Source: a virus. Taken from it: a stretch of DNA of 53,471 nucleotides. The position numbers and the translations under genes were made by a program. Shown in pieces: positions 14,959 through 22,526 of this stretch. Within the stretch, counting starts at the first letter, position 1, and each line of letters opens with the position of its first letter. Under the pieces are notes generated by a model, which ran no database searches, was not told the DNA's origin, and saw only the letters and a program-made list of their open reading frames with translations. The stretch lies in IMG/VR virus record IMGVR_UViG_3300009169_000028, positions 1-53,471 of that record; one strand, 5' to 3'.

Positions 14959-16245
14959 GTGCAACTTAGCAGAACACGGCAGCTTCAACTGATCGTCAAT
15001 TTTTTCAACGGTGTGCCGGCCGACCGGCAGTATCATCCGACGGACTTCGACCGGGACCTCGCCGAGGCGTGGCGCGAGCTGATGGGCTGGGAGCAACCTG
15101 AGCCGGGCGATGCGGAGATGGTCAAGGAGATCCGGACCGAGCTGGCACAGAAGGTGTTTGCATCGCTGCGCAATGGACGCCAGGTGTGGGAGGAGATCGC
15201 CGGGGCGCTCGATGCGGAGCCGGCGCATTACAAGTCGTTGGCGGAGATGGCATTCGAGCCGATCACCTGGCTGTGGGAGAACTGGCTACCGGTGGGAATG
15301 ATCTCGATGCTGGCGGCCAGGCCGGGGACGGGTAAGAGCCTGGTGGCGCTGGATCTGTGCCGGCGGATCATCGCCGGCGAGGGGTGGCCGGACGGCTCGA
15401 CGCAGACCCGGCCGGGGGCCTCGTGCATCTATGTGGATGCCGAGAACGTGCCGGCGATCCTCAATAAGCGTTCGGTTGAGTGGGAGCGCTGGGGTATGGA
15501 TCGCCGGCGCATCTATCCGGTGATCCCGGAGCAGGACCATGACATCGTGAACCTGGGCGATGATCATTATCGGAATCTGTTGTGGGGGATGGCCTGCAAG
15601 CTGAAGCCGGCGCTGATCGTAATAGATTCGCTGCGGGACATTCTGCCGGCCGGCGAATCGGCGGTGGAAGATGTGCGCTCGACGCTGGCCTTCTTGAGCA
15701 ATCTGGCGGTGCAGAACTGCGCGGCGGTGCTGATCGTTCACCACCTCCGCAAGGGGCAGCAGTCCGGCCAACTGGCGCTGATGGACAGCATCGATCTCGA
15801 CCAGGTGAGCGGGTCCGGTTACATCGGCGGGCGGGCGCGGGTGATCATGGGGCTGACGAAGGTGCAGACGGGGCCGGATCCCGACAAGAACGGGCCGCGC
15901 AAGTTGGAGATCGTCAAGACGAACCTGGGTGAGTATCCCGCCGACCTGGGGATCACGTTCGAGCGGATGCCGCCGGACGGGTTGAAGCTGACCTGGACGG
16001 GGCAGGCTCCCAAGCGTTACCAGGAGCCAACGCTGCGGGATGGGGCGGTCGAGTGGCTGCTGGCCTTTCTGGAGGACGCCGGTGAGCCGGTGTCCCCGAA
16101 GGCGGTGGTCGAGGCGGCCGAGGCGGCCGGGTTCAGCCGGGCGACGATCTACCGGGCGCGTGAGGAGTTGGGCGGCCAGATCGCCAACTCGAAGGGCCGT
16201 CAGCACCCACAGAACGCCTGGACGTTGACGGTAGCGGAAGAATAG
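14959..16245 (+). CDS. RepA/AAA_25-type hexameric ATPase (helicase-like)
   Basis: A 428-residue RecA-fold ATPase. The Walker A motif is AARPGTGKS (residues 119-127), the Walker B motif LIVIDSLRD and a sensor-like LIVHHLRKG. This is the layout of RSF1010 RepA-like hexameric helicases and related phage proteins. A C-terminal winged HTH is seen at SPKAVVEAAEAAGFSRATIY. It probably acts in phage replication with host polymerases, as no polymerase is encoded here. The GTG at 14959 behind GGGGGGA is the chosen start; an upstream extension would cross the motif copy and the preceding gene. Confidence 0.8.
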   Translation: MQLSRTRQLQLIVNFFNGVPADRQYHPTDFDRDLAEAWRELMGWEQPEPGDAEMVKEIRTELAQKVFASLRNGRQVWEEIAGALDAEPAHYKSLAEMAFEPITWLWENWLPVGMISMLAARPGTGKSLVALDLCRRIIAGEGWPDGSTQTRPGASCIYVDAENVPAILNKRSVEWERWGMDRRRIYPVIPEQDHDIVNLGDDHYRNLLWGMACKLKPALIVIDSLRDILPAGESAVEDVRSTLAFLSNLAVQNCAAVLIVHHLRKGQQSGQLALMDSIDLDQVSGSGYIGGRARVIMGLTKVQTGPDPDKNGPRKLEIVKTNLGEYPADLGITFERMPPDGLKLTWTGQAPKRYQEPTLRDGAVEWLLAFLEDAGEPVSPKAVVEAAEAAGFSRATIYRAREELGGQIANSKGRQHPQNAWTLTVAEE

Positions 16246-16393
16246 AGCGGGCGGGCGCCTGGTGGCGTAACCTTAAGCCGTCGCAAGTATATCAAGAGAT
16301 CACTATTTTAACACCCCTACCCCCTGATATAGCTAGAGTGGGTGAGACGGTGATATCTCTGCGATAGTCGGGACAGTTCAACGGGAGGCAGCG
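16246..16393. other. Intergenic gap, possible replication or regulatory region
   Basis: 148 bp that are more AT-rich than the flanks, with short repeats GATATAGC and GATATCTC and a run of Cs. No gene, terminator or motif copy is visible. Confidence 0.3.
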
Positions 16394-16401
16394 ATGCGAC
16401 G

Positions 16402-16788
16402 ATGATAGCGATCTCCTATCTGGTGATTTTGATTCTGGCGGGCAGTCTGTTGTACATCGTGATCGCCGGGGTGGGGCCCGGTTTGCGAGAGGGAAGGAAG
16501 AAGGATGAAACGTCTAAACCCGGGCATGATCAGCCACAGCCTGTCGCTGTGCGGGATGAATGCGTATCGTGCGGTCATCCTGGAGATGGCCGAGCAGATC
16601 AACGCGCTTCAGGAAGCAGTCGAGGATCTGCAAGGGCTGGTGAGCGCCGAGATCATGGGCGGCCTGGCCAAGCCCAGCGAATTGCGGGAGGTCGTGGCGG
16701 AGCTGGCCAGGGGACAGGAGTCAGGAGACAGGGGTCAGGGGAACGGGCGCCAGCCATCAAGCATCCCGGACGGAACGGTAACGGGTAG
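16402..16788 (+). CDS. Possible single-TM peptide overlapping next gene
   Basis: An open frame starting MIAISYLVILILAGSLLYIV, a good TM segment, behind GGGAGG. Its later part overlaps the gene at 16505 in another frame for most of its length and looks non-coding. Only the first ~35 residues are believable. Confidence 0.3.
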   Translation: MIAISYLVILILAGSLLYIVIAGVGPGLREGRKKDETSKPGHDQPQPVAVRDECVSCGHPGDGRADQRASGSSRGSARAGERRDHGRPGQAQRIAGGRGGAGQGTGVRRQGSGERAPAIKHPGRNGNG

Positions 16789-16846
16789 CTCCTGGCTTCC
16801 GGATGATTGGGTGAAACAGTACACTGCTGCGGTGGACGGCGAGTGA
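16505..16846 (+). CDS. Helical protein with inserted heptamer repeat
   Basis: A 113-residue protein with a helical first half (ILEMAEQINALQEAVEDLQG), a translated family-A repeat (ARGQESGDRGQGN) and a short tail with WLPDDWVKQY. Strong ribosome site (AAGGAAGAAGG). Function unknown. Confidence 0.55.
   Translation: MKRLNPGMISHSLSLCGMNAYRAVILEMAEQINALQEAVEDLQGLVSAEIMGGLAKPSELREVVAELARGQESGDRGQGNGRQPSSIPDGTVTGSSWLPDDWVKQYTAAVDGE
16708..16742 (+). repeat. Heptamer repeat family A
   Basis: Five heptamer-like units (GGGGACA, GGAGTCA, GGAGACA, GGGGTCA) inside the gene at 16505, same orientation as all other copies. Confidence 0.7.
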
Positions 16847-17079
16847 TGGCGCCGCTCCAGACGCATCGGGCACACTGCGGCGCCTGCAGCGGCCTGATGG
16901 TCCTGCAGAGAGATTATCGCACGATCAATCATCTCCTCTGCTGGATCTACTGGTACGTTTGCCAAACATGCGGAACTCAAACACCGCCATGCCTGACAAC
17001 TGCCGAAGCAGACAATGATGTGGTGTGGGTGCCGATGGCGGCGCCGAAGCGGACGGAGGGAGGGGGGCATGGGCAATAA
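16846..17079 (+). CDS. Zinc-ribbon protein, Lar-like
   Basis: A 77-residue protein with two knuckles (HCGACSG and VCQTCGTQTPPC) separated by about 30 residues, then a TAEAD-x-D-x-VW tail. The layout recalls restriction-alleviation (Lar) proteins, which end in an A-x-W motif, but it is only a resemblance. It overlaps the previous gene by one base (TGATG). Confidence 0.5.
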   Translation: MAPLQTHRAHCGACSGLMVLQRDYRTINHLLCWIYWYVCQTCGTQTPPCLTTAEADNDVVWVPMAAPKRTEGGGHGQ

Positions 17080-17329
17080 TCGTAATCACAGGGCGAAGCG
17101 GCTGTCGGCGGACGAGTTTATCCGCATTTGGCAGGCAGCCGAGACGGTAGAGCAGGTTGCCGAGGAGACGGGGGCGCACTACACGGCAGTCCTAAGCCGG
17201 GCCCGGCGCTACCGGGAGCGCGGGGTACAGCTTCGGGAGTTGCAACGGAGCGTGCGGCCGCATAACTATGGCAACGACTGGGATGCGCTGCGGGCGTTGG
17301 CGGTCGAGCTGCGACCCGGTTCCGAGTAG
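17069..17329 (+). CDS. Small HTH protein
   Basis: An 86-residue protein with a homeodomain-like HTH (LSADEFIRIWQAAETVEQVA, then ETGAHYTAVLSRARRYRERG). Probably DNA binding. It overlaps the previous gene by 11 bp. Its final codons TCC GAG TAG are themselves part of the bipartite motif at 17322. Confidence 0.6.
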   Translation: MGNNRNHRAKRLSADEFIRIWQAAETVEQVAEETGAHYTAVLSRARRYRERGVQLRELQRSVRPHNYGNDWDALRALAVELRPGSE

Positions 17330-17341
17330 GAATCTTATAGG
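17322..17341 (+). promoter_or_regulatory. Bipartite motif copy (CCGAGTA-N7-TATAGG)
   Basis: A perfect copy that includes the stop codon of the upstream gene and lies 30 bp before the start at 17372. Confidence 0.7.
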
Positions 17342-17371
17342 AACCGCTTACGAAAAAGGGGGGAATCAACG

Positions 17372-17974
17372 ATGGAAACGGCTCTGAGCATCATTCAGGA
17401 TATGCGCCAGCCCGTTGTATCGCTCGTTACAGCGTTGGCGGAGGCGGGTGACCTGTCAGCGGACGAGTACCGGGCGATCTACGATCAGGTGGCCGCCGGC
17501 CGCTCGCTGCGCAATGTGGAGCTGGCGCTGCGGTCGGGGGTGACGTTCGGGTGGTGGGCGAAGTATGCGGCCGGGGAGAAGGTCCTCGACCGGGAGCGGA
17601 AAAACGAGCTGCGGACGTGGGCGGGGCTGCCGCTCCTCCCGCCGTCGGTGAGCGAGGCGGTAGCGGCGGGAGCGCATCCTGATGCGGCAGTGTACCAGGT
17701 GGGCGCGTCGCCAGCCAGCCGGGTGGTGCTGGTGGGTGCGGATGTGCCGGCGGTGAGTCTGCGGCTGAACGGCGCCTGCACGGTGGTGAGCGACGGCCCG
17801 GCCCTGGAAGCGCGCCAGCCTGCATGTACCGGGCGGTACAGCCGCAAGCCGGGCGGAACGATACATCTGACTAGGGGCACGTGGGAACGGCTGAATACGA
17901 GGCGTTTGCGTGCGGGGCAGTCGTGGGATGAGTTCCTGGCTGTGTTGGAGGAGAGCGATGGCCAGTCTGAATAA
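17372..17974 (+). CDS. Putative DNA-binding protein
   Basis: A 200-residue protein. Residues about 25-95 (LSADEYRAIYDQVAAGRSL, FGWWAKYAAGEKVLDRERKN, WAGLPLLPPSV) look like an XRE-like fold adapted to a minimal helical module. The C-terminus ends with ERLNTRRLRAGQSWDEFLAVLEE, like small ribbon-helix-helix tails. Function unknown. Confidence 0.55.
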   Translation: METALSIIQDMRQPVVSLVTALAEAGDLSADEYRAIYDQVAAGRSLRNVELALRSGVTFGWWAKYAAGEKVLDRERKNELRTWAGLPLLPPSVSEAVAAGAHPDAAVYQVGASPASRVVLVGADVPAVSLRLNGACTVVSDGPALEARQPACTGRYSRKPGGTIHLTRGTWERLNTRRLRAGQSWDEFLAVLEESDGQSE

Positions 17975-18155
17975 TTTATCGGTCACCTTCGAGGTGGAGC
18001 CGATCGTCAAGCTGCTCTGCGAAGAGACCGAGTGCGAGCATAACCTGGTGAGCAAGCCTGGCGGATGGCTGGCCTGCAATCTGAAGCATGTCGTCATCGG
18101 GCAGGGGGGCGTGTGTGCGGACAGGGCGGTCAAGGTGGTCAAGAAGGAGGAATAA
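17958..18155 (+). CDS. Small Cys-containing protein
   Basis: A 65-residue protein with LLCEETECEHNLVSKPGGWLAC, perhaps a zinc site. It overlaps both neighbours (17 bp and TAATG). Unknown function. Confidence 0.5.
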   Translation: MASLNNLSVTFEVEPIVKLLCEETECEHNLVSKPGGWLACNLKHVVIGQGGVCADRAVKVVKKEE

Positions 18156-18520
18156 TGGTAAAGGTAGCCAGAACATATACCCCACAGGAACTTATTGAGG
18201 GGGGTGCACACATACGGACAAAGGCAAATGTGATGGACGGTGCGCGACCGATAAAGGTCACGCGAGAAGCAGATGGCCGGAATCTAGTGTCCCTGCCGTT
18301 GCCGGACAAACTGTGCATTTCGACATGGACGATCGGTTACGATGACGACTTTGTTGAAACCATCCTGACGTTCAGATTCGCTAACATGCAGGCTCGCTAT
18401 CGCGTGACCGGCGTGGACGATGGCGGCAGAACGCTGATCGGCGAGTTGATCCAGCAGAACGAGAAGCGCCTGGCGCCGTACATCCCGGTGGATCCGGAAA
18501 CGCAGGGCAAGCCATCCTAG
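18155..18520 (+). CDS. Hypothetical protein
   Basis: A 121-residue protein of unknown function, translationally coupled to the upstream gene. The sequence is less GC-rich than the surroundings. Alternating strands (TILTFRFANMQARYRVTGVD) suggest a beta-rich domain. Confidence 0.5.
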   Translation: MVKVARTYTPQELIEGGAHIRTKANVMDGARPIKVTREADGRNLVSLPLPDKLCISTWTIGYDDDFVETILTFRFANMQARYRVTGVDDGGRTLIGELIQQNEKRLAPYIPVDPETQGKPS

Positions 18521-18624
18521 TAGCATGTGTTTATGAGTTGCGTGAGAGCGGCTAGAAATGGGCGGCAGCGCGGGGCCGCCCTTGCGACAAGGATGATCTA
18601 GTGGGGGGGAGAGGGTGGGGCTAG

Positions 18625-18843
18625 ATGGCATCTGAGGCGACGGAGTACACGTCTTATCAACGGGGCGCTCTGGTGATGGCGGAATTGATGCGGGGACGGA
18701 TGCTGACGACGACGGAGGTGATGAAGTTGACGGGGATGAAGCGCAGCGGGGCGTTGAAGCTGCTTGGGCAGTTGTGCGGGCTGCGGGAGTGCGCGGTGTA
18801 TTTCGACGAGCGGTGCGCGACGTGGCGGATACTGAGGCGCTAG
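18625..18843 (+). CDS. Small winged-helix protein
   Basis: A 72-residue protein with a clear HTH (MLTTTEVMKLTGMKRSGALKL) and a short wing (ECAVYFDERCATWRI). It is the last gene before the terminator at 18902, so it could be a delayed-early or late regulator. Confidence 0.6.
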   Translation: MASEATEYTSYQRGALVMAELMRGRMLTTTEVMKLTGMKRSGALKLLGQLCGLRECAVYFDERCATWRILRR

Positions 18844-18901
18844 GCCAGAAAGGAGCTTTAGGGTAACGCGCCGTGGGGGTGCAGTAGTACGGTATGATAA
18901 G

Positions 18902-18931
18902 GCCAGGGTCCGAGACGGGGTCCTGGCTTTT
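18902..18931 (+). terminator. Intrinsic terminator ending early operon
   Basis: A stem of about 10 bp (GCCAGGGTCC/GGGTCCTGGC with two G-T pairs), loop GAGACG, and TTTT running into the palindrome copy 2. Confidence 0.7.
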
Positions 18932-18945
18932 GTTTGCGCGCAAAC
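18932..18945. promoter_or_regulatory. Palindrome GTTTGCGCGCAAAC copy 2
   Basis: A perfect copy immediately after a terminator T-run, the same arrangement as copy 4 at 52742. Confidence 0.65.
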
Positions 18946-18999
18946 ATGGCCGGAGAAAATAGAGTTCGTGTAACAAACAAATTGAGAAGATTCGCCACG

Positions 19000-19023
19000 G
19001 CTGCGACCCTGCGGGGTCGCAGC
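19000..19023 (+). promoter_or_regulatory. Perfect 10-bp hairpin before small-terminase-like gene
   Basis: GCTGCGACCC and GGGTCGCAGC around a TGCG loop, without a T-run. It lies 53 bp before the start at 19077 and may be an RNA or protein-binding structure. The rest of the 18844-19076 gap holds only the terminator and the palindrome. Confidence 0.5.
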
Positions 19024-19076
19024 ACAAGCCCAGAAGAACGGAACTTTTTCGGTACTTTTCTAGACAGGATGAAGCG

Positions 19077-19838
19077 ATGCTGAAACCCTATCAGGTGCCA
19101 CACGAGTGCGAGTCGGCGGAGATCGCTGAGAAGCTGGCGGCGTTGACGCCGCGGCAACGGCGGGCGTTGCGGTCATATGTGTGGCAGGTCGAGTTGGGCG
19201 AGAAGTCGTTGACGGCATGGCTGGCGTCACCGCTGTGCCCGCTGGCGCGCTCGACGTGGTATGAGTTGCGCGACCGTTGGGAGTTTCAGGCTGCGCTGGA
19301 GGCTTACAAGCGGGCGGGTCTGGAATGGCAGATGAGCCAGGAGCGGCGGTCGGTGGAGTCAGCGCAGCGGAAGCTGCGGCTGGCGACGAGCGGGGCAGCC
19401 GAGCGGTTGGTGGAGCAGACAAATGCTGATATTGGCAATCTGTTCAAAGTGGTGGAGCGGTGGACCGATGATCCGCTGCCAAGCCAGGAGATCATCGGGG
19501 AGGAGGAGCGGGAGGTCACGGACAAGAGTGGGAAGACGCAGATGGTGCGCTTCTACCTGGTGCGGCAGGCGGTGGTAGATCTTAATCGGCTGAAGGACCC
19601 CAGTTATTCGAGATTGGTGAGGAAGTTCTCTGATTCTCCGCGCTCAGGGATCAGTATCGAGTTGTACGATGCGCAGGCGGCAGTGGTCAAGGTCTTGGAA
19701 GCGCAGGGGGTGCTGCGCCAGTCGGCGTTGGGACTGAATGTGGATCTGGGCGGGTTGACGGACGAGCAGTTGGAGCGGATTGCGGCAGGCGAGGATCCGT
19801 TGCAGGTGTTGGCGGGACAACGGATGGGGAACGGGTAG
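19077..19838 (+). CDS. Small-terminase-like protein (plus-strand copy)
   Basis: A 253-residue helical protein with an N-terminal HTH-like region (LTPRQRRALRSYVWQVELG, STWYELRDRWEFQAALEAY). Its C-terminus LTDEQLERIAAGEDPLQVL matches the C-terminus of the minus-strand small terminase at 21232 (CTDEQLERISRGEDPLTVL). Such proteins bind phage DNA and recruit the large subunit. Having two in opposite orientation is unusual; this one may be an older or alternative subunit. Confidence 0.6.
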   Translation: MLKPYQVPHECESAEIAEKLAALTPRQRRALRSYVWQVELGEKSLTAWLASPLCPLARSTWYELRDRWEFQAALEAYKRAGLEWQMSQERRSVESAQRKLRLATSGAAERLVEQTNADIGNLFKVVERWTDDPLPSQEIIGEEEREVTDKSGKTQMVRFYLVRQAVVDLNRLKDPSYSRLVRKFSDSPRSGISIELYDAQAAVVKVLEAQGVLRQSALGLNVDLGGLTDEQLERIAAGEDPLQVLAGQRMGNG

Positions 19839-19876
19839 GGGCGGGGTTACCGGGCGGGGCGATCCCGACCCTACAT

Positions 19877-19896
19877 CCGAGTATGCTTATTATCGG
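19877..19896 (+). promoter_or_regulatory. Bipartite motif copy (CCGAGTA-N7-TATCGG)
   Basis: Variant with TATCGG. It lies between convergent genes and points into the 3' end of the large terminase gene. A TATCGG variant in the opposite orientation lies at 27482. Confidence 0.6.
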
Positions 19897-19898
19897 TA

Positions 19899-21245
19899 TC
19901 AGAAGCCAAGGTTGGCAGCGGTGGTGACGACGGGTTTGGCGGCGGAGACGCGGCTGGTGGGGATGGCAAGTTTGTTGAAGGCGCCGGAGGAGGCGTCCAC
20001 CTGGTCGTCATGGGCGCCTTCGGGGAAGCTGGCGATTTCGGCTAGATAGGCAGCATTCCAGTCGGCACGGACGAGCTTGACATTGCCGGCCTCGCATTGG
20101 GCGGAGAAGGCTTCGGCTCGAATGACTTTGTCGGTGGACGGACGTTCGGCGTGGACGATGTAGCCGGCAAGGGTCGTGCGGATGGAGTTTTCGGCGGATT
20201 CTTTGCCGCCGGAGCCTTGCTCCTGTTCGATCCAGACAGGGACGGACCGGCCGTCAAGCTCGGCGGTCTGGCGGATGATTTTCTCTCGTTCGAGTGCTGA
20301 CCATTGGCCCCGCACGACGTCCTCGATGATGTAGATTCCCTCTCTTGTTTTGGCGATCCTGACGCCGGCCGTGTAGTCGTTACGGCCGGCGGATCCCGCT
20401 TTATCCCAGAAGCGGACGCGGGCGACAGCGGAGACAGGGGCTGCGTGGATGATTTCGAACCAGGCGAGTTTGAACATGCCGCCTTCGGCCGGGAGGGGGC
20501 GCTGCTGATAGAGAGCGGTGAAGGCCCACGTGCCGAGGACGGTGCGAATCTTGGCCAGGTCTTCGGCGGTGAAGCGTTTGGGGCATAGGGATTCGCCCAG
20601 GGCACGACCGAGGGGATCGCCCGGTTCGGCCAGGGCCGGGAGGCTCAGGATTTCCCAGTTAGGACCGTCTTCGCTGGCCAGGATGCGGCCGGCGAGGTCA
20701 TCTTCGTGCCAACGGGTCATGATGAGGATCATCGAGCCTCCGGGCTCCAGGCGGGTGTAGAGGTCCTGGGTGTACCAGTCCCAGACGCGCTCACGGTAGG
20801 CCGGGCTGTTGGCTTCTTCCCGTGATTTGACGGGATCGTCGATGATGATGAGGTCGCCGCCCTGGCCAGTGATGCCGCCGCCGACGCCGACGGCGCGCAG
20901 GCCGCCGCCGCGCGTCGTCTCCCAGTCCTCGACGGCGGTGCGTTCCTGGCTGAGGCTGAAGCGTTGGAGGGCGATGCGGCGGGACTTGCGCGAGAACTTG
21001 TCGGCGAGGGTCTGATTGTAGGCGCCGACGATGACGCGCATGGCAGGGTCGCGCTCAAGCCGCCAGACGGGATAGCGAACGGTGGTGAGCTCACTCTTAC
21101 CATGGCGCGGTGGCATGAAGAGCATCAGTTTGCGGACGCGGCCGGCGGTGACCTGGTCGAGTTGGGCCTGGATCAGGCGCAGGTAGGGCCAGTCCCAGGT
21201 CCACCATGGGGTGATGATTGGGAGCCAGGCGTCAAACGAGAGCAT
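19899..21245 (-). CDS. terL: Terminase large subunit
   Basis: A 448-residue DNA-packaging motor. ATPase motifs: Walker A PPRHGKS (45-51), Walker B LIIIDD (132-137), coupling motif LIMTRWHEDD. Nuclease domain: RFWDKAGS followed by DYTAGVRI, VWIEQEQGS, and EGAHDDQVDA near the C-terminus, the three acidic clusters expected. The ATG at 21245 is preferred; a longer TTG-started form (21347) would overlap the small terminase gene by 116 bp and has no ribosome site. It is encoded opposite to all virion genes. Confidence 0.9.
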   Translation of the reverse strand: MLSFDAWLPIITPWWTWDWPYLRLIQAQLDQVTAGRVRKLMLFMPPRHGKSELTTVRYPVWRLERDPAMRVIVGAYNQTLADKFSRKSRRIALQRFSLSQERTAVEDWETTRGGGLRAVGVGGGITGQGGDLIIIDDPVKSREEANSPAYRERVWDWYTQDLYTRLEPGGSMILIMTRWHEDDLAGRILASEDGPNWEILSLPALAEPGDPLGRALGESLCPKRFTAEDLAKIRTVLGTWAFTALYQQRPLPAEGGMFKLAWFEIIHAAPVSAVARVRFWDKAGSAGRNDYTAGVRIAKTREGIYIIEDVVRGQWSALEREKIIRQTAELDGRSVPVWIEQEQGSGGKESAENSIRTTLAGYIVHAERPSTDKVIRAEAFSAQCEAGNVKLVRADWNAAYLAEIASFPEGAHDDQVDASSGAFNKLAIPTSRVSAAKPVVTTAANLGF

Positions 21246-21759
21246 CCCCTGCGTGGTTGCGTCCGCGTGTCGCCGGCGCAGCTCCAGCGCTGCCTCGGCC
21301 CGTAAGGAGAACGGTGAGCGGGTCTTCGCCCCGGCTGATGCGTTCAAGTTGTTCGTCCGTGCATTGAAGGAGGTCCAGGTTGAAGTTGTAGTCTTGCTGA
21401 GTTACCTTCGTGCCCTGCAGTTCGCCGATTTGTTTTTCGGCATCCAGCAGCACCCTCAGCCAGCGCGCGGATTTTGATTTGCTGAACTGATCCCACGCCT
21501 GCATTTTGATCTCGACCAGGTTGGCGATGCTTTGCGCCCGGCTGTCTACAATGGTTTTTTCCGCTTCTCTGCGCCACAGCTCCCGGACTCTCTGCATGTC
21601 TCGCTTGGCTGTGATCAGCGCATAGGGTGTCACATCCGAGTTCAGCGCAGCCTGGATGTCCAGCGATCCTGCCCCGCGCACCATCATGGCGGCTACCGAT
21701 TGCAGCCGTTTGAGGATCTCCGTGTCCTTGTCCCATGCCACACTTTTCTTGTTGCGCAT
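21232..21759 (-). CDS. terS: Terminase small subunit
   Basis: A 175-residue helical protein just upstream of terL (14-bp overlap), the usual position of the small subunit. It carries an HTH-like stretch (LDIQAALNSDVTPYALITAK), a central helix and the C-terminal CTDEQLERISRGEDPL motif shared with the plus-strand protein at 19077. It starts in an ATGA overlap with the ParB-like gene. Confidence 0.7.
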   Translation of the reverse strand: MRNKKSVAWDKDTEILKRLQSVAAMMVRGAGSLDIQAALNSDVTPYALITAKRDMQRVRELWRREAEKTIVDSRAQSIANLVEIKMQAWDQFSKSKSARWLRVLLDAEKQIGELQGTKVTQQDYNFNLDLLQCTDEQLERISRGEDPLTVLLTGRGSAGAAPATRGRNHAGDALV

Positions 21760-22526
21760 CAGCCTATAGTATCACCCTTCCCGTCTGCCAATGCTTTCAG
21801 CGCCAGCCTGGCCATCTCGGCGATGGCCGTCGGCACCGCAACGATATCCAGGTCCTCGCGCACCTTCTGCAGGGCATCTTTCCAGCCCTCGTAACTCTCG
21901 GCGTTCGCCAGGTAGATCTGGTCTACCTCCAGCTTGTTCATGATCGCGTCGACTGCGGCCTGGAAGTCGGTCGCCTGTGTGTTCAGGAAGAGCACCAGTA
22001 CCTGTTTGGCGTACCGTTGCAAGTCCACATCGACTGGCTTGAAGTGCACCGGTTTGGGGATGTCGTCGAAGATTCGGGGGTCTACGAACGCCTCGAAGCG
22101 CGCCTGGATGTCCGTGATTTGGCTCCAGACCCGTTTCACCAGCTCCGGGTCATCCTGGCCTGCGATCGTGTTGTGCGCTAACTGTTTTGCCCGCACCCGC
22201 GAGGGCGCCAGCTCCAGGTAGAGCAGGATCAGGATCAACTTGACCCCGGCCGCCCGCGCCGCCCGGATCCGATGATGGCCCGAGATGATCTGGATCACGC
22301 CTCCAGCTTGCACGCACAGCGGAACCGATTCCAGTGTGCCCGCTTCCTGGACGTTGCGCGTCAACTGTTCCATCATAGCTTGCGGCATGGAACGCGGATT
22401 CACATCCTGCTCGCGCAGCTCGTCCACTTCGACGTAGCGCAGTTCCAGGCCGGGAGGAAAAAGATGCTGGCTCAGTTCGGCCAGGGTCCTGTTCACCTCG
22501 TCTTTGTTGCGAACTTCTGAAGCCAT
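21759..22526 (-). CDS. ParB-like nuclease-domain protein
   Basis: A 255-residue protein with a ParB N-terminal domain: RYVEVDELREQDVNPRSM, then MEQLTRNVQEAGTLESVPL and QIISGHHRIRAARAAGV (the GHHR box). No partition HTH follows, so it belongs to the stand-alone phage ParB-like group often next to terminase and methyltransferase genes. The ATG at 22526 was chosen because the upstream frame is the shadow of the methyltransferase gene. Confidence 0.75.
   Translation of the reverse strand: MASEVRNKDEVNRTLAELSQHLFPPGLELRYVEVDELREQDVNPRSMPQAMMEQLTRNVQEAGTLESVPLCVQAGGVIQIISGHHRIRAARAAGVKLILILLYLELAPSRVRAKQLAHNTIAGQDDPELVKRVWSQITDIQARFEAFVDPRIFDDIPKPVHFKPVDVDLQRYAKQVLVLFLNTQATDFQAAVDAIMNKLEVDQIYLANAESYEGWKDALQKVREDLDIVAVPTAIAEMARLALKALADGKGDTIG

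Noticed and set aside
21246-21347. Longer large terminase starting at TTG 21347
   Set aside because: It lacks a ribosome site and would overlap the small terminase gene by 116 bp; ATG 21245 gives a normal-length TerL.
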